Position numbers and translations under genes: made by a program | Shown: in pieces, positions 7,956 through 16,696 of the stretch | Layout: each line of letters opens with the position of its first letter | Position numbering within the stretch: position 1 is the first letter of the stretch | Notes under the pieces: generated by a model | Told to the model about the DNA's origin: nothing | Databases searched by the model: none | Seen by the model: the letters and a program-made list of their open reading frames with translations, nothing else | NCBI GenBank assembly: GCA_022650895.1 | Contig: JALCQC010000006.1 | Location: 1 to 64,000, forward strand | Direction: 5' to 3' | Length of the DNA stretch: 64,000 nucleotides | From: Bifidobacteriaceae bacterium | GTDB lineage: Bacteria; Actinomycetota; Actinomycetes; Actinomycetales; Bifidobacteriaceae

Positions 7956-9584
7956 ATGCAGATTTCAAACCCAGTTCTCAAGGGTTTTTATGCCGATCCG
8001 TCCATGATTCGAGTGGGCGACACCTACTACATCGCGAATTCGACCTTCGAATGGTTCCCAGGCGTTCAGCTCCACCAGTCGAAGGATATGGTCCATTGGC
8101 AGGTTCTTCCTGCGGCTCTGAACACCACGACCCTGATAGATATGCGGGGCAATCCGGCATCCGGAGGGATCTGGGCTCCCGATCTCTCATACTCGGAGGG
8201 GAAATTCTGGCTTGTCTACACCGATGTCAAGGTGGTGAACGGTGCCTTCAAGGACTGCACCAACTATCTCACCATTGCTGAGGACATCAACGGGCCGTGG
8301 TCCACCCCCGTGAAACTCAATGGGGTGGGCTTCGATGCGAGTCTCTTCCACGATGACGACGGCCGTAAATACCTCGTTCAACAAACATGGGATCATCGTG
8401 AATACCGTCATGCCTTCAACGGCATCACCCTGACCGAATTTGACCCTTCCGCCATGAAGCTTATGCCCCAAACGGCCAGAACGCTCTGGCCGGGGGACAA
8501 GTACAAGGTTGTGGAGGGGCCGCATCTCTATCGCAAGGACGGTTACTATTATCTCTTCGCGGCGGAAGGCGGAACGTCGTATCCCCATCGCGAGGTAGTG
8601 GCCCGTTCGATGACTCTCGATGAGCGCTCCTTCGTGGACATGCCGAACAATCCCTTCATCACCAATTTCGATACGCCGGAATCCTACCTGCAGAAGCAGG
8701 GCCACGGTGCTCTGGTGGATACGCCGTCGGGGGAGTGGTACTACGCCTCGCTGTGCGGGCGTCCGTGGCACCATGACACCGAACCGGCCGGAGACCCTCG
8801 TGGCTGGTGCACGCTCGGACGTGAGACCTCTCTTCAGAAAGTCGATTGGGACGATGACGGCTGGCCCTTTGTAATGGGTGGGCACGGCGGTACGCGTTTC
8901 GTGGAAGCTCCGAAGGATGCCATCGAAACCGTTCCGATTCCTTCCACGAACGATCAGCACGATGAGTTCGATTCCGAAACTCTTGATCCTGCATGGAACA
9001 CCCTCCGTGTGCCGTTTACGGAGACGATGGGAACGGTTGGAAACGGAAAACTCGTTCTCAGGGGGCAAGGATCTCTATGCAATCACTTCGACCTTTCCCT
9101 CATTGCCCGTCGGTGGCAGGCGTTCGATTTCAACGCCGAAACCGCCGTGAGTTTTGATGCGCGTGATTACCAGTCGATGGCTGGCCTGGTGAATTATTAC
9201 AACGATCAGAATTGGTCATGGATCTTCGTCACACGGGATGAGGAGAAGGGACGTGTGATCGAGGTCGCGCAGAACGACCGCAACCACTACACCTCGTTCC
9301 TCCGAAATGCCGCCGTGGCGGTTCCTGAAGAGGTGGAGAAGGTCTGGCTTCGCACAAAGGTGCGCACGAGCACCTACACCTATGAGTACTCCTTTGACGG
9401 AGCCGAGTGGATACCGATTCCCGTGACGCTCGACGCAAAGATTCTTTCAGATGATTACGTGGTGCAGACATATGGCGGCTTTTTCACCGGTGCCTTCGTG
9501 GGATTGGCGGCCGTCGATTACGCCGGTTACGGCCAGGAGGCAACTTTCGATCACTTTGATTACCGCGAACTCGGTGACGAATGA
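7956..9584 (+). CDS. Glycoside hydrolase family 43, beta-xylosidase type
   Basis: A 542-residue protein. The start at 7956 is supported by AAAGGAG and gives the typical N-terminus (SNPVLKGFYADPSMIRVGDTYY), where the Asp of FYADPS is the expected catalytic base. Further GH43 landmarks are GGIWAPDLSY and the expected acid VVEGPHLYRKDGYYYLFAAEGG. From about residue 330 a C-terminal beta-sandwich follows, as in XynB-type enzymes (subfamily 11-like). There is no signal peptide, so it acts in the cytosol on imported oligosaccharides, releasing xylose (or arabinose) from non-reducing ends. It overlaps the next gene by four bases. Confidence 0.92.
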   Translation: MQISNPVLKGFYADPSMIRVGDTYYIANSTFEWFPGVQLHQSKDMVHWQVLPAALNTTTLIDMRGNPASGGIWAPDLSYSEGKFWLVYTDVKVVNGAFKDCTNYLTIAEDINGPWSTPVKLNGVGFDASLFHDDDGRKYLVQQTWDHREYRHAFNGITLTEFDPSAMKLMPQTARTLWPGDKYKVVEGPHLYRKDGYYYLFAAEGGTSYPHREVVARSMTLDERSFVDMPNNPFITNFDTPESYLQKQGHGALVDTPSGEWYYASLCGRPWHHDTEPAGDPRGWCTLGRETSLQKVDWDDDGWPFVMGGHGGTRFVEAPKDAIETVPIPSTNDQHDEFDSETLDPAWNTLRVPFTETMGTVGNGKLVLRGQGSLCNHFDLSLIARRWQAFDFNAETAVSFDARDYQSMAGLVNYYNDQNWSWIFVTRDEEKGRVIEVAQNDRNHYTSFLRNAAVAVPEEVEKVWLRTKVRTSTYTYEYSFDGAEWIPIPVTLDAKILSDDYVVQTYGGFFTGAFVGLAAVDYAGYGQEATFDHFDYRELGDE

Positions 9585-11509
9585 AACTTCCGAAGCTGCT
9601 TTCCGATGGATGCGTGATCCAGCAGGGAGCGGGATCACGCATCTGGGGGTGGGCGGAACCAGAGACCACGGTAAGCGTTTCCCTGCAGTCCGCCCGAGCG
9701 GAAGCGGTCGCTGACTCTTCTGGAAGGTGGGAAGCAGTGGTCGGGCCCCTCGATGCGGGAGGTCCGTATGATCTGTGTGTTTCCTCTCTCGGTGAGGAAT
9801 CAGATGGGAGCGGTGCGAAAGAGGAACTGCACCGTTCCTGTTATGTCGGTGAAGTCATTGTGTGCTCGGGGCAGTCCAATATGGAATTGTCGATGGGCTG
9901 GCTGCATCGTCGGTATGCATCGGAATTTGGGCGGGCACCAGACCCCTATCTTCGCCAGTACAAAATAGACGAATGCCATAGTTTCGAGAAGACTCTCGAC
10001 GACCATGTCAGTGCATGCTGGTCGGGCTGTTCTTCTCAGACGCTGAACGATTTCAGTGCGTTGGGCTACTTTCTGGGTCGGCAGTTGCGGAGACGGTTGA
10101 ACGTTCCTGTGGGGCTGATCAACGTGGCGGTAGATGGCTCGACCATCGAGGGGTGGATGGACGCCTCCACCCTCGCGACTTTCCCCGGTATCTTGTCTCA
10201 GCTTGACGGGTATGCCACGGATGCTGCTGCGCGCCAGAGGTCGCAGGAGAGCCTTGAGGCCATCGCCCGGTGGTATGGTCGCCTCGACTGGGAAGCCACG
10301 GACCGTTCTGTCCTTTCGGGGGTCGCTGGCCCGGTTCCGTGGAAGGCTCTTGAGATTCCCTGCAGATTGGAAGAGGCAGCTGAGGAACTCGTTGAATTCA
10401 ACGGGCTGGTGTATCTGAGGCGAACCGTTGAGGTGTCCTCACTGCAAGCATTCCTTCCCGCAATCCTCGATCTTGGAACCTTGGTGGATGCCGACACCGT
10501 CTACGTCAACGGACATCGGGTGGGACACAGCGATTATCAGTATGAGCGCCGAGAATACCCTGTTCCCGAGGGCGTACTTCATGCCGGTGCGAACGAGATT
10601 CTCATCAGCCTTGTCTGTGAGCGTGGTGGTGGGCGTGTCACTGCAGGCAAGCGTCATGAGCTCATCATGGGGAAAGAGAGCATCGATCTCGATGGTGAAT
10701 GGGAATACTGTGTGGCGAGTCGCCTCACTTGTCCCTGCCCGGCCGAAGACTTCATTCGCTGGAAACCCACTGTTCTCTACAAGGGGATGCTGGCCGCGTG
10801 CCAGACGATGACCGTGCGTGCGGCAGTGTGGTATCAGGGAGAATCCAATGCAGGGCATCCCGATGACTACGAAGCGTTGCTGACTGCGCTGATCGGACAG
10901 TGGAGAGCGCAATGGCATCAGAATAATCTGCCTTTTTACATTGTGCAGCTTCCGAATTTCAGCATCGACTTGGTGGAGGACGGCGGGTGGTCCACCATTC
11001 GCGAGGCACAGCGCCACGTCGCCAACACGTTGCCGCAGGTGGAAACCATCGTCTCACTTGACGCTGGTGAATGGAACGACCTGCACCCAGAAAACAAGGA
11101 AATCATAGCCGTTCGTACAGCCTCTGCCATGCTCGCGCAGTTGTACGGTTATGGATCGTGGAATCCTGCAAAATTCGTGCATGCTGCACTGCCTATCCCG
11201 TCTGTCTCCTTGACAAACGGGGATGCTGGTGTGAGGCACATCGAGCTCACTTTCGATGACGGCAAGGGTGGCGATACGGAACTCACCACGCTTGACGGGT
11301 GTCCCACCCGGGAATTTAGCATCGCCTGGTCCGACGGATGTTCTCTTCCGGTTCCTGCGCGAATCGAGGGTAACAAGGTCATCATCGACCTTCCCGATGG
11401 ACGCCCGCCGCACTACGTTCGGTACGCATGGAGGAACGCTCCATCTCGTGGACTTCTCTGCAGTAAGGACGGTCTTCCGGTGTCGCCGTTCATCTGGAAG
11501 GTGCGCTGA
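9581..11509 (+). CDS. SGNH-type carbohydrate acetylesterase (sialate O-acetylesterase/acetylxylan esterase-like)
   Basis: A 642-residue protein with the hallmarks of the SASA/DUF303 esterases: nucleophile block CSGQSNMELSM (about residue 95), oxyanion-block VWYQGESNAGHPDDYEALL, and catalytic-His block EWNDLHPENKEI near residue 505. A beta-rich stretch between the first and second blocks looks like an inserted carbohydrate-binding or jelly-roll domain. No signal peptide is visible, so it is probably cytosolic. The ATGA overlap with the GH43 gene argues that it removes acetyl groups from imported acetylated xylo-oligosaccharides so that the xylosidase can act. Sialic-acid specificity is unlikely in this context. 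Confidence 0.85.
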   Translation: MKLPKLLSDGCVIQQGAGSRIWGWAEPETTVSVSLQSARAEAVADSSGRWEAVVGPLDAGGPYDLCVSSLGEESDGSGAKEELHRSCYVGEVIVCSGQSNMELSMGWLHRRYASEFGRAPDPYLRQYKIDECHSFEKTLDDHVSACWSGCSSQTLNDFSALGYFLGRQLRRRLNVPVGLINVAVDGSTIEGWMDASTLATFPGILSQLDGYATDAAARQRSQESLEAIARWYGRLDWEATDRSVLSGVAGPVPWKALEIPCRLEEAAEELVEFNGLVYLRRTVEVSSLQAFLPAILDLGTLVDADTVYVNGHRVGHSDYQYERREYPVPEGVLHAGANEILISLVCERGGGRVTAGKRHELIMGKESIDLDGEWEYCVASRLTCPCPAEDFIRWKPTVLYKGMLAACQTMTVRAAVWYQGESNAGHPDDYEALLTALIGQWRAQWHQNNLPFYIVQLPNFSIDLVEDGGWSTIREAQRHVANTLPQVETIVSLDAGEWNDLHPENKEIIAVRTASAMLAQLYGYGSWNPAKFVHAALPIPSVSLTNGDAGVRHIELTFDDGKGGDTELTTLDGCPTREFSIAWSDGCSLPVPARIEGNKVIIDLPDGRPPHYVRYAWRNAPSRGLLCSKDGLPVSPFIWKVR

Positions 11510-11647
11510 GGAACAGCGCTGGCGGCGAGTCGACCGCTCGCAGCGTCCCACAATCCGCGTACTCTCGGCATGGAGCCACTGAGCTCCCATAAGCCTATTC
11601 GTAGCAGCGTCATGGAAAATGCGCTGATGATTCCGTGGAGGGAATGG

Positions 11648-12244
11648 ATGCAACGAAATCTTGAAAAGCTTCTTGCCGAGAACGAAGACGTTCGTCGTCT
11701 TTTCGCCGGTGAGCCCATGCAATATCGCAAGTCGGAGATTCTGCCGGAGCTGACGTGGGAAGCGCAATCGACCTGCGCGAAGATCAACCGCATCTTCTTC
11801 GACGATAATGACGAGGCCATGCGACTCTTTCACGAGCTCGTTCCCGGCGCCGGGGAGGGCATCGATTTCCGTCCTCCCATCAACCTCGACTACGGCATCG
11901 GTCTCACCATCGGGGATCGCACCTTCATCAACAAGGACTTTCTCATCGTGGGCGGCGGCTACATCACCATCGGCGAAGACTGCCTCATCGGTCCGCGCTG
12001 CAGCATCTACACTCCGAACCACGCCTTCGCACCCAAGCCCCGGCTTGAGGGTTGGGAGCACACCACGCCCGTCACCGTGGGCAACAACGTCTGGCTTGGC
12101 GGATCTGTGACTCTTCTTCCCGGCGTCAGCATCGGCGACAACACCATCGTGGGTGGCGGTTCCGTGGTGAGCCATGACATTCCCGCCAACTCCATTGCAG
12201 TCGGCAATCCCTGCAGAGTGGTCAAGGAACTGCCGCAGGAGTAG
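11648..12244 (+). CDS. Maltose/galactoside O-acetyltransferase-like protein (LbH fold)
   Basis: A 198-residue protein. The start at 11648 is preferred because GGAGGG lies five bases upstream and the protein then begins like other Maa/LacA proteins (EKLLAENEDVRRLFAGEPM). A left-handed beta-helix follows, with the family's FINKDFLIVGGGYITIGEDCLIGPRCSIYTPNHA, and NHA carries the catalytic His. The C-terminus NPCRVVKEL is typical. These enzymes transfer acetyl from acetyl-CoA to sugar hydroxyls, often as overflow detoxification of non-metabolised sugars. It lies 138 bp after the acetylesterase on the same strand, so one locus has both a deacetylase and an acetylase. Confidence 0.88.
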   Translation: MQRNLEKLLAENEDVRRLFAGEPMQYRKSEILPELTWEAQSTCAKINRIFFDDNDEAMRLFHELVPGAGEGIDFRPPINLDYGIGLTIGDRTFINKDFLIVGGGYITIGEDCLIGPRCSIYTPNHAFAPKPRLEGWEHTTPVTVGNNVWLGGSVTLLPGVSIGDNTIVGGGSVVSHDIPANSIAVGNPCRVVKELPQE

Positions 12245-12397
12245 TTTTCCCGAAAGGGCGTGCTGAAGAGCTCCTCGCTTTTATTTTTTCTGCGGGCTAG
12301 CCACGGATACGACAAGAGGCGCTGACGGGCGGATATTTGCGGGTATTGAACTTAGTAGTTACTCGCGCGCACATTCGACCTGACGGCGCCTCTCGGC

Positions 12398-12426
12398 ATA
12401 TGGGTCTTCGGACCCATATTTTTCTT
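12398..12426 (+). terminator. Terminator after the acetyltransferase gene
   Basis: ATATGGGTC (12398-12406), TTCG tetraloop, GACCCATAT (12411-12419), then TTTTTCTT. This is a 9-bp stem with a UUCG loop and a T tract, ending the sugar operon just before the convergent xylB gene. The rest of the 12245-12441 gap holds only a short GAGGCGC/GCGCCTC inverted pair. Confidence 0.9.
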
Positions 12427-12441
12427 GCTTTATTTATCTAT

Positions 12442-13932
12442 TTATGCCCGCCATTTCGCGTATTGTGCATAGACTTCCTCGGTCGGTTCGTCGTGGAAGG
12501 TCTCCTCAATGGTGACGGGCCAGGCCGGAGCCTCTTCCTCTCCGCTGAGGACCCATGCGGCCTGCCGTGCTGCGCCGATGGCGACGTATTCGTCCGTCGC
12601 GGGAACTTGGATATCCATACCCCAGATCGAGGGAGCGAGTTTGCGCACGGCCGGCGATTTTGCGCCGCCTCCGATGAGCAGAAGCCTGGTGATCGGGACT
12701 CCCAGAGCACGCAGATCCTCCAGGCAGTCACGCTGGGTGCAGAGCAACCCCTCGACGAAGGCGCGGGCGATGTTGGCGCGAGTGGTGTTGTGCAGCGTCA
12801 TTCCCATGAGTCTCGCGTTGTCAGTGGGGCGGTTCGGCGTGCGTTCGCCGTCGAAGTACGGAATCAGTGAGATACCTTCGGCACCGGGTTGTGCGGAGAA
12901 CGCGATCTCGGCGAGTTCATCGTAATCGACGTCCAAGGCGTGGCAGCCGGCATCCAGAATGCGCGAGGCGTTGATGGTGCAGGCGAGGGGAACGAAACGC
13001 CCCGTCACGTCGGCGAAGCCGTTGAGTGCGCCGGTGGTGTCATAGACGGGATTGTCGGAGATCGCCGCAGCAACTCCCGACGTTCCCAACGAGATGGAGA
13101 CGTCACCGGGAACCATGGAGAGACCGAAGCTCGCCATGGCGTTGTCACCGCCGCCGGGTGCGAGAAGGCAGCCGCCGTCGACGGCGTTGCCCGCAATGGC
13201 CGGTGAGGCCGTGACGGCGGCAGCCTCGCGGGGAGAGAGCACCTGGGGAAGGATCACATCGTGGCGGCCCAAGGCCATATCGAGCAGATCGGTGCGGTAT
13301 TCGTTGGAGGCGGGGTCGAAGTAGCCGGTGCCGGAGGCGTCGGAGCGGTCCGTGAACAGGTGGGAGAGCGCCTCCTTGCCTGCCTCTTCCGTTTTCTGCG
13401 GGCCATACCCGGCGATGCGCCAGCTCAGCCAGTCATGAGGAAGGCAGATCGCTGCGATCTTGGCGGCGTTCTCTGGCTCGTTCTCCGCAACCCACCGTAC
13501 CTTCGTGATGGTGATGGAGGAGATGAGGGAGGTTCCGACGGCTTTCACCCAGGCCGCTGTACCAGTCTTTCTGAGTTCTTCCTCGTCGTTGGTGTCGCTG
13601 GATCCCAACTCCTTGATGAGCTCCTCTGCCTGTGGCGCGGAGCGCATGTCGTTCCAGAGAAGGGCTTCTCGGATTACCCGGCCATGGGAATCCAGAAGAA
13701 CCATACCGTGCTGCTGCCCGCCCACCGCGAGCGCGGCCACGTCGTCGAGGCCACCGGCCTTTTGTGCGGCTTCCTTGAAGGCGTCCCACCAGGCCTCGGG
13801 GTTGACGCTCGTTCCATCGGGATGCTTGGCGCTGCCGAAGCGCACGGTCTTTCCCGTACGTGCATCGGTGACCCGGACCTTGCACGACTGCGTTGATGTA
13901 TCGATTCCAGCTACAAGCACTTGCTCAGACAT
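12442..13932 (-). CDS. xylB: Xylulokinase
   Basis: A 496-residue FGGY-family sugar kinase that phosphorylates D-xylulose to D-xylulose 5-phosphate in the cytosol. Motifs include the N-terminal phosphate loop VAGIDTSTQSCKV, the substrate segment GGQQHGMVLLD, and the C-terminal RLLLIGGGAKSPAVRKL with the family's GGG(A)KS. Length matches XylB. The start at 13932 has GGAGG four bases before it. It is divergent from a ROK regulator and separated from xylA by the importer/hydrolase operon. Other FGGY kinases are possible, but the xylA-rich context favours xylulose. Confidence 0.92.
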   Translation of the reverse strand: MSEQVLVAGIDTSTQSCKVRVTDARTGKTVRFGSAKHPDGTSVNPEAWWDAFKEAAQKAGGLDDVAALAVGGQQHGMVLLDSHGRVIREALLWNDMRSAPQAEELIKELGSSDTNDEEELRKTGTAAWVKAVGTSLISSITITKVRWVAENEPENAAKIAAICLPHDWLSWRIAGYGPQKTEEAGKEALSHLFTDRSDASGTGYFDPASNEYRTDLLDMALGRHDVILPQVLSPREAAAVTASPAIAGNAVDGGCLLAPGGGDNAMASFGLSMVPGDVSISLGTSGVAAAISDNPVYDTTGALNGFADVTGRFVPLACTINASRILDAGCHALDVDYDELAEIAFSAQPGAEGISLIPYFDGERTPNRPTDNARLMGMTLHNTTRANIARAFVEGLLCTQRDCLEDLRALGVPITRLLLIGGGAKSPAVRKLAPSIWGMDIQVPATDEYVAIGAARQAAWVLSGEEEAPAWPVTIEETFHDEPTEEVYAQYAKWRA

Positions 13933-14115
13933 ATTTCCTCCCATGAACACAACAGTGTGGATTAGGTAGTTAAACCATAAAACTAATTCTACTCTGATGG
14001 GTAACTATTGGGAAACCAGACACTTTAATTCATAGGCTATCCTTGAATTAGTTAATAGAGGAAGAGAACATGTCTCTTTCGTCTCGCGTCTGTTTCTGCT
14101 CTGAAGGGGTGGCTT
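13933..14115. promoter_or_regulatory. xylB/ROK divergent control region
   Basis: A 183-bp gap between the divergent xylB and ROK genes. Three copies of one hexamer in alternating orientation are visible: TAGTTA at 13967, TAACTA at 14002 and TAGTTA at 14049. The first copy also pairs with AACTA at 13981-13985 as an inverted repeat. These are reasonable candidates for ROK regulator half-sites, by pattern only. No gene is seen. Confidence 0.4.
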
Positions 14116-15342
14116 ATGTCCAAGTTACGGAAGATTAATCAGGATAACTTGCGTGAGCACAATCTTTCGGTAGTCATGAGCACCTTGCTTTCTTCCGCCG
14201 TTCCTCTCAGCCGCGCCGACATCGCAAAATCAACTGGATTGACGAAAGCGGCTATGTCGCTTCTCTCGGACATTCTTCTCAAAAACGAAGTCATCCGACA
14301 GCTCAAGCCGTCGACGGAATCCACCTACGGACGGCCGAGCACCCCGCTGCAATTCAATCCGCGTAGATGGGCCGGCATCGGTCTACAGATCAATACTGAC
14401 GGATACGGCTACACCGTTCTCGATCTTGCTGGTGGTGCAGTGCGGACCGAATGGATCAGCGAGCCTCTCATCGAAGTGACGCCTGAGGAGATTTTCGAGA
14501 AGCTCGATCGCATGGTTCGCCCGGTCGAGCGGGACATGAAACAGATGGGCTACACCCTGTGCGGGGCGGGACTGGCATTGCCCGGCCTCGTCGAGGGGAA
14601 CAAGCGCCTGCTCATTGCCAAGAATCTTGGCTGGACCAATGTCGATCTCACCCAGTTCGGCGTCGTGCGCCGTCTCGACGCCAAGGCTGACAACGAGGCG
14701 AATCTCGCGGCTCAGGCGCAGATCTCCGGATATGCGGCGCATTCGATCTCCGATGAGATGCCGTTGGACTCCTCGTCCTCCTTCATCTACATCTCCACCG
14801 ACATCGGCATCGGTGGCGCCTTTGTACGTGACGGTCAGGTCATCTTCGGTGACCATGATTTCGGCGGTGAACTCGGCCACGTCTCCGTCGACTGGAGAGG
14901 ACCGAAATGTCCGTGCGGGCGCCATGGCTGCCTGGAAATGTACGCTGGACGGCGCGCCCTTGTCGAGGCTGCGGGAATTGCGACGGGAGAGGAAGCGGCA
15001 AAAACCGATTCCATCAACAGGTTGTTGGATGCATGGCGTGAGGGCGAGCCCAAGGCGGTCCTCGCCATTGATCAGGGGTTGTCCGCCATGGTGTCGGTGC
15101 TGTCCTCGGCCGTCAACATCCTCGACATTGACACGATTGTGCTTGGAGGCTTTTGGTCCCGTTTCGACGATGCCTTGGCGCACTTGCTGGAACGCCGTAT
15201 CCAGTCACAGGTCTTGGGAAGGGAATCGATGAGGATCCGCGTTCTCATGCCGACGGTGGCGGATCATCCCTCCTTGGCGGGTGCCGCGGCGACGGGCCTG
15301 CGTCAGCTCATCGATCACCCTTTGCGATTCCTCACGGTGTGA
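14116..15342 (+). CDS. ROK-family transcriptional regulator
   Basis: A 408-residue protein with an N-terminal winged helix (about residues 15-75, LSRADIAKSTGLTKAAMSLLSDILLKNEV) and a ROK domain. The zinc motif CPCGRHGCLEMYAG is intact and ISTDIGIGGAFV marks the kinase-like phosphate region. It is divergent from xylB and most likely controls it in response to a sugar. It differs clearly from the ROK protein at the window start, so this island has two ROK regulators plus one LacI. The ATG is preceded by AAGGGGTGGCTT. Confidence 0.88.
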   Translation: MSKLRKINQDNLREHNLSVVMSTLLSSAVPLSRADIAKSTGLTKAAMSLLSDILLKNEVIRQLKPSTESTYGRPSTPLQFNPRRWAGIGLQINTDGYGYTVLDLAGGAVRTEWISEPLIEVTPEEIFEKLDRMVRPVERDMKQMGYTLCGAGLALPGLVEGNKRLLIAKNLGWTNVDLTQFGVVRRLDAKADNEANLAAQAQISGYAAHSISDEMPLDSSSSFIYISTDIGIGGAFVRDGQVIFGDHDFGGELGHVSVDWRGPKCPCGRHGCLEMYAGRRALVEAAGIATGEEAAKTDSINRLLDAWREGEPKAVLAIDQGLSAMVSVLSSAVNILDIDTIVLGGFWSRFDDALAHLLERRIQSQVLGRESMRIRVLMPTVADHPSLAGAAATGLRQLIDHPLRFLTV

Positions 15343-15420
15343 GTTCACGGCGCGGTCTCGTGTGCTTTCTCACTGGGTGAAGGGGAGGATAAGGAACCTC
15401 GGAACTGGTGGGGTGCTTTC

Positions 15421-15975
15421 CTAGTGGAGCTGCTTCATCATGAGGAGATCGCGCTGTGGATCGTCACCGACTTGGAAGACGTGATCTCCGCAGAATTCGA
15501 ATCCGGACTTTTTGTACAATCCCTGCGCTGGCACGTTGTGTTCCCAGACGCCGAGCCACATCGCACTGCGCTTTTCCTGACGGGCGATCTTCTCGGCCAT
15601 GGCCATGAGAGCCGTTCCCAGGCCCCGATGCTTGTATGCAGTGCGTAAGTAGAGGCGCTGCACTTCGAGGGTGTTGTCGCCCATCTGCTCTGTTTGGGCA
15701 GCGCCCACATTGAGCTTAAGATAACCCGCCACGGCTCCCTCTACATGGACGAAGTAGAAACGGGAGTCGGGATTGAGAAATTCTTTGCGCAGTTCGTCGA
15801 CATTGTAGGCTTCGTCGAGAAACGTCTTCATGTCGTCGGGGTCGGTGATGGCGATGAAGGTGTCGTAGAACGTCTCGCGGCTGATGTCGCTGAGTTTCGG
15901 CAGCTCTTCTTCGGTGAGCGGGTCAATTGAGTAGGCGGGTTTCAACAGCGTTGCCGAGCTGGTGGAGGATGTCAT
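15421..15975 (-). CDS. GNAT-family N-acetyltransferase
   Basis: A 184-residue protein with the GNAT acetyl-CoA site (VQRLYLRTAYKHRGLGTALMAMAEKIA, an R-x-x-G-x-G/A type loop) and the C-terminal GVWEHNVPAQGLYKKSGFEFCGDHVF, which is common in small-molecule or peptide-acetylating members. The substrate is not evident. The track extends to a TTG at 16014. The ATG at 15975 is a more ordinary start. It lies convergent to the ROK gene and upstream of nothing co-directional nearby, so it is probably monocistronic. Confidence 0.85.
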   Translation of the reverse strand: MTSSTSSATLLKPAYSIDPLTEEELPKLSDISRETFYDTFIAITDPDDMKTFLDEAYNVDELRKEFLNPDSRFYFVHVEGAVAGYLKLNVGAAQTEQMGDNTLEVQRLYLRTAYKHRGLGTALMAMAEKIARQEKRSAMWLGVWEHNVPAQGLYKKSGFEFCGDHVFQVGDDPQRDLLMMKQLH

Positions 15976-16059
15976 GCGCGTGTGGTCATTCCTAAATTTG
16001 TTTATATCTATCAAGTAACTGTTATCGAATAAGCAGCTATTGAGTTTTTCGTGAGTTAT

Positions 16060-16602
16060 TTAGTCGTTTGTTGTTGTTTTCGTGTCGAGAAGGGTGTAAC
16101 TGAAGAGAGCCGCCCGTGCATTGTCGGCGGTACCCTGTGCGAGAAAGCGCCGCGCCAAGGCCATCCGCTCGACAGTCGTGGCCGCGAGTGGCGAGGGAAG
16201 TGCAGCGGGGGAGAACCATCCGGACTCCGTGTTTTCGCCGTCACCCGTTCCGGGCGTGTGGTTGCCGTTCGGCGCCAGTGAACAGATGAACAGATGGTCT
16301 AGGTATTGCGCCTGATCCCCGTTGTCATAGGTCAGCATTTTCGGCGACGCTTTTACCGATGCCAGGAACTGCGGAACGCACTCGACACCGGTCTCCTCCT
16401 TGACTTCGCGGATGACGGTGTCGGCAGGCTCCTCGGCGGGCTCGTTGATGCCGTAAATGAGTGCCCATTCTCCTGTGTCGGCACGGCGTGCCAGCAGAAT
16501 CTCACCCTGGGAGTTTTGCACATAGGCAGTGACGCCGCTGAGCCAGAGGGGCGCATGCCCGATGTGTCGGCGAAGAGTGAGGATGAAGGAGGGCGTGGTC
16601 AT
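16060..16602 (-). CDS. NUDIX hydrolase
   Basis: A 180-residue protein with a complete Nudix box, GINEPAEEPADTVIREVKEE followed by TGV, fitting Gx5Ex7REUxEExGU. It would hydrolyse a nucleoside-diphosphate-linked substrate with a divalent metal. Preceding residues (WLSGVTAYVQNSQGEILLARRADTGEWALIYG) are typical of the fold's first strands. Start at 16602 has GGAAAG upstream, and the track's longer form to 16650 is less likely. Substrate unknown. It sits alone between the GNAT and aminopeptidase genes, all on the minus strand. Confidence 0.88.
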   Translation of the reverse strand: MTTPSFILTLRRHIGHAPLWLSGVTAYVQNSQGEILLARRADTGEWALIYGINEPAEEPADTVIREVKEETGVECVPQFLASVKASPKMLTYDNGDQAQYLDHLFICSLAPNGNHTPGTGDGENTESGWFSPAALPSPLAATTVERMALARRFLAQGTADNARAALFSYTLLDTKTTTND

Positions 16603-16696
16603 GGGCAGAGCTTTCCGAACTGCGGGTACCGCTGGATGAGTTGGCGGCACCCGCAGATCATAGAGTGAATTCTCGTTATCTCGTTAGTAGTTGGCG

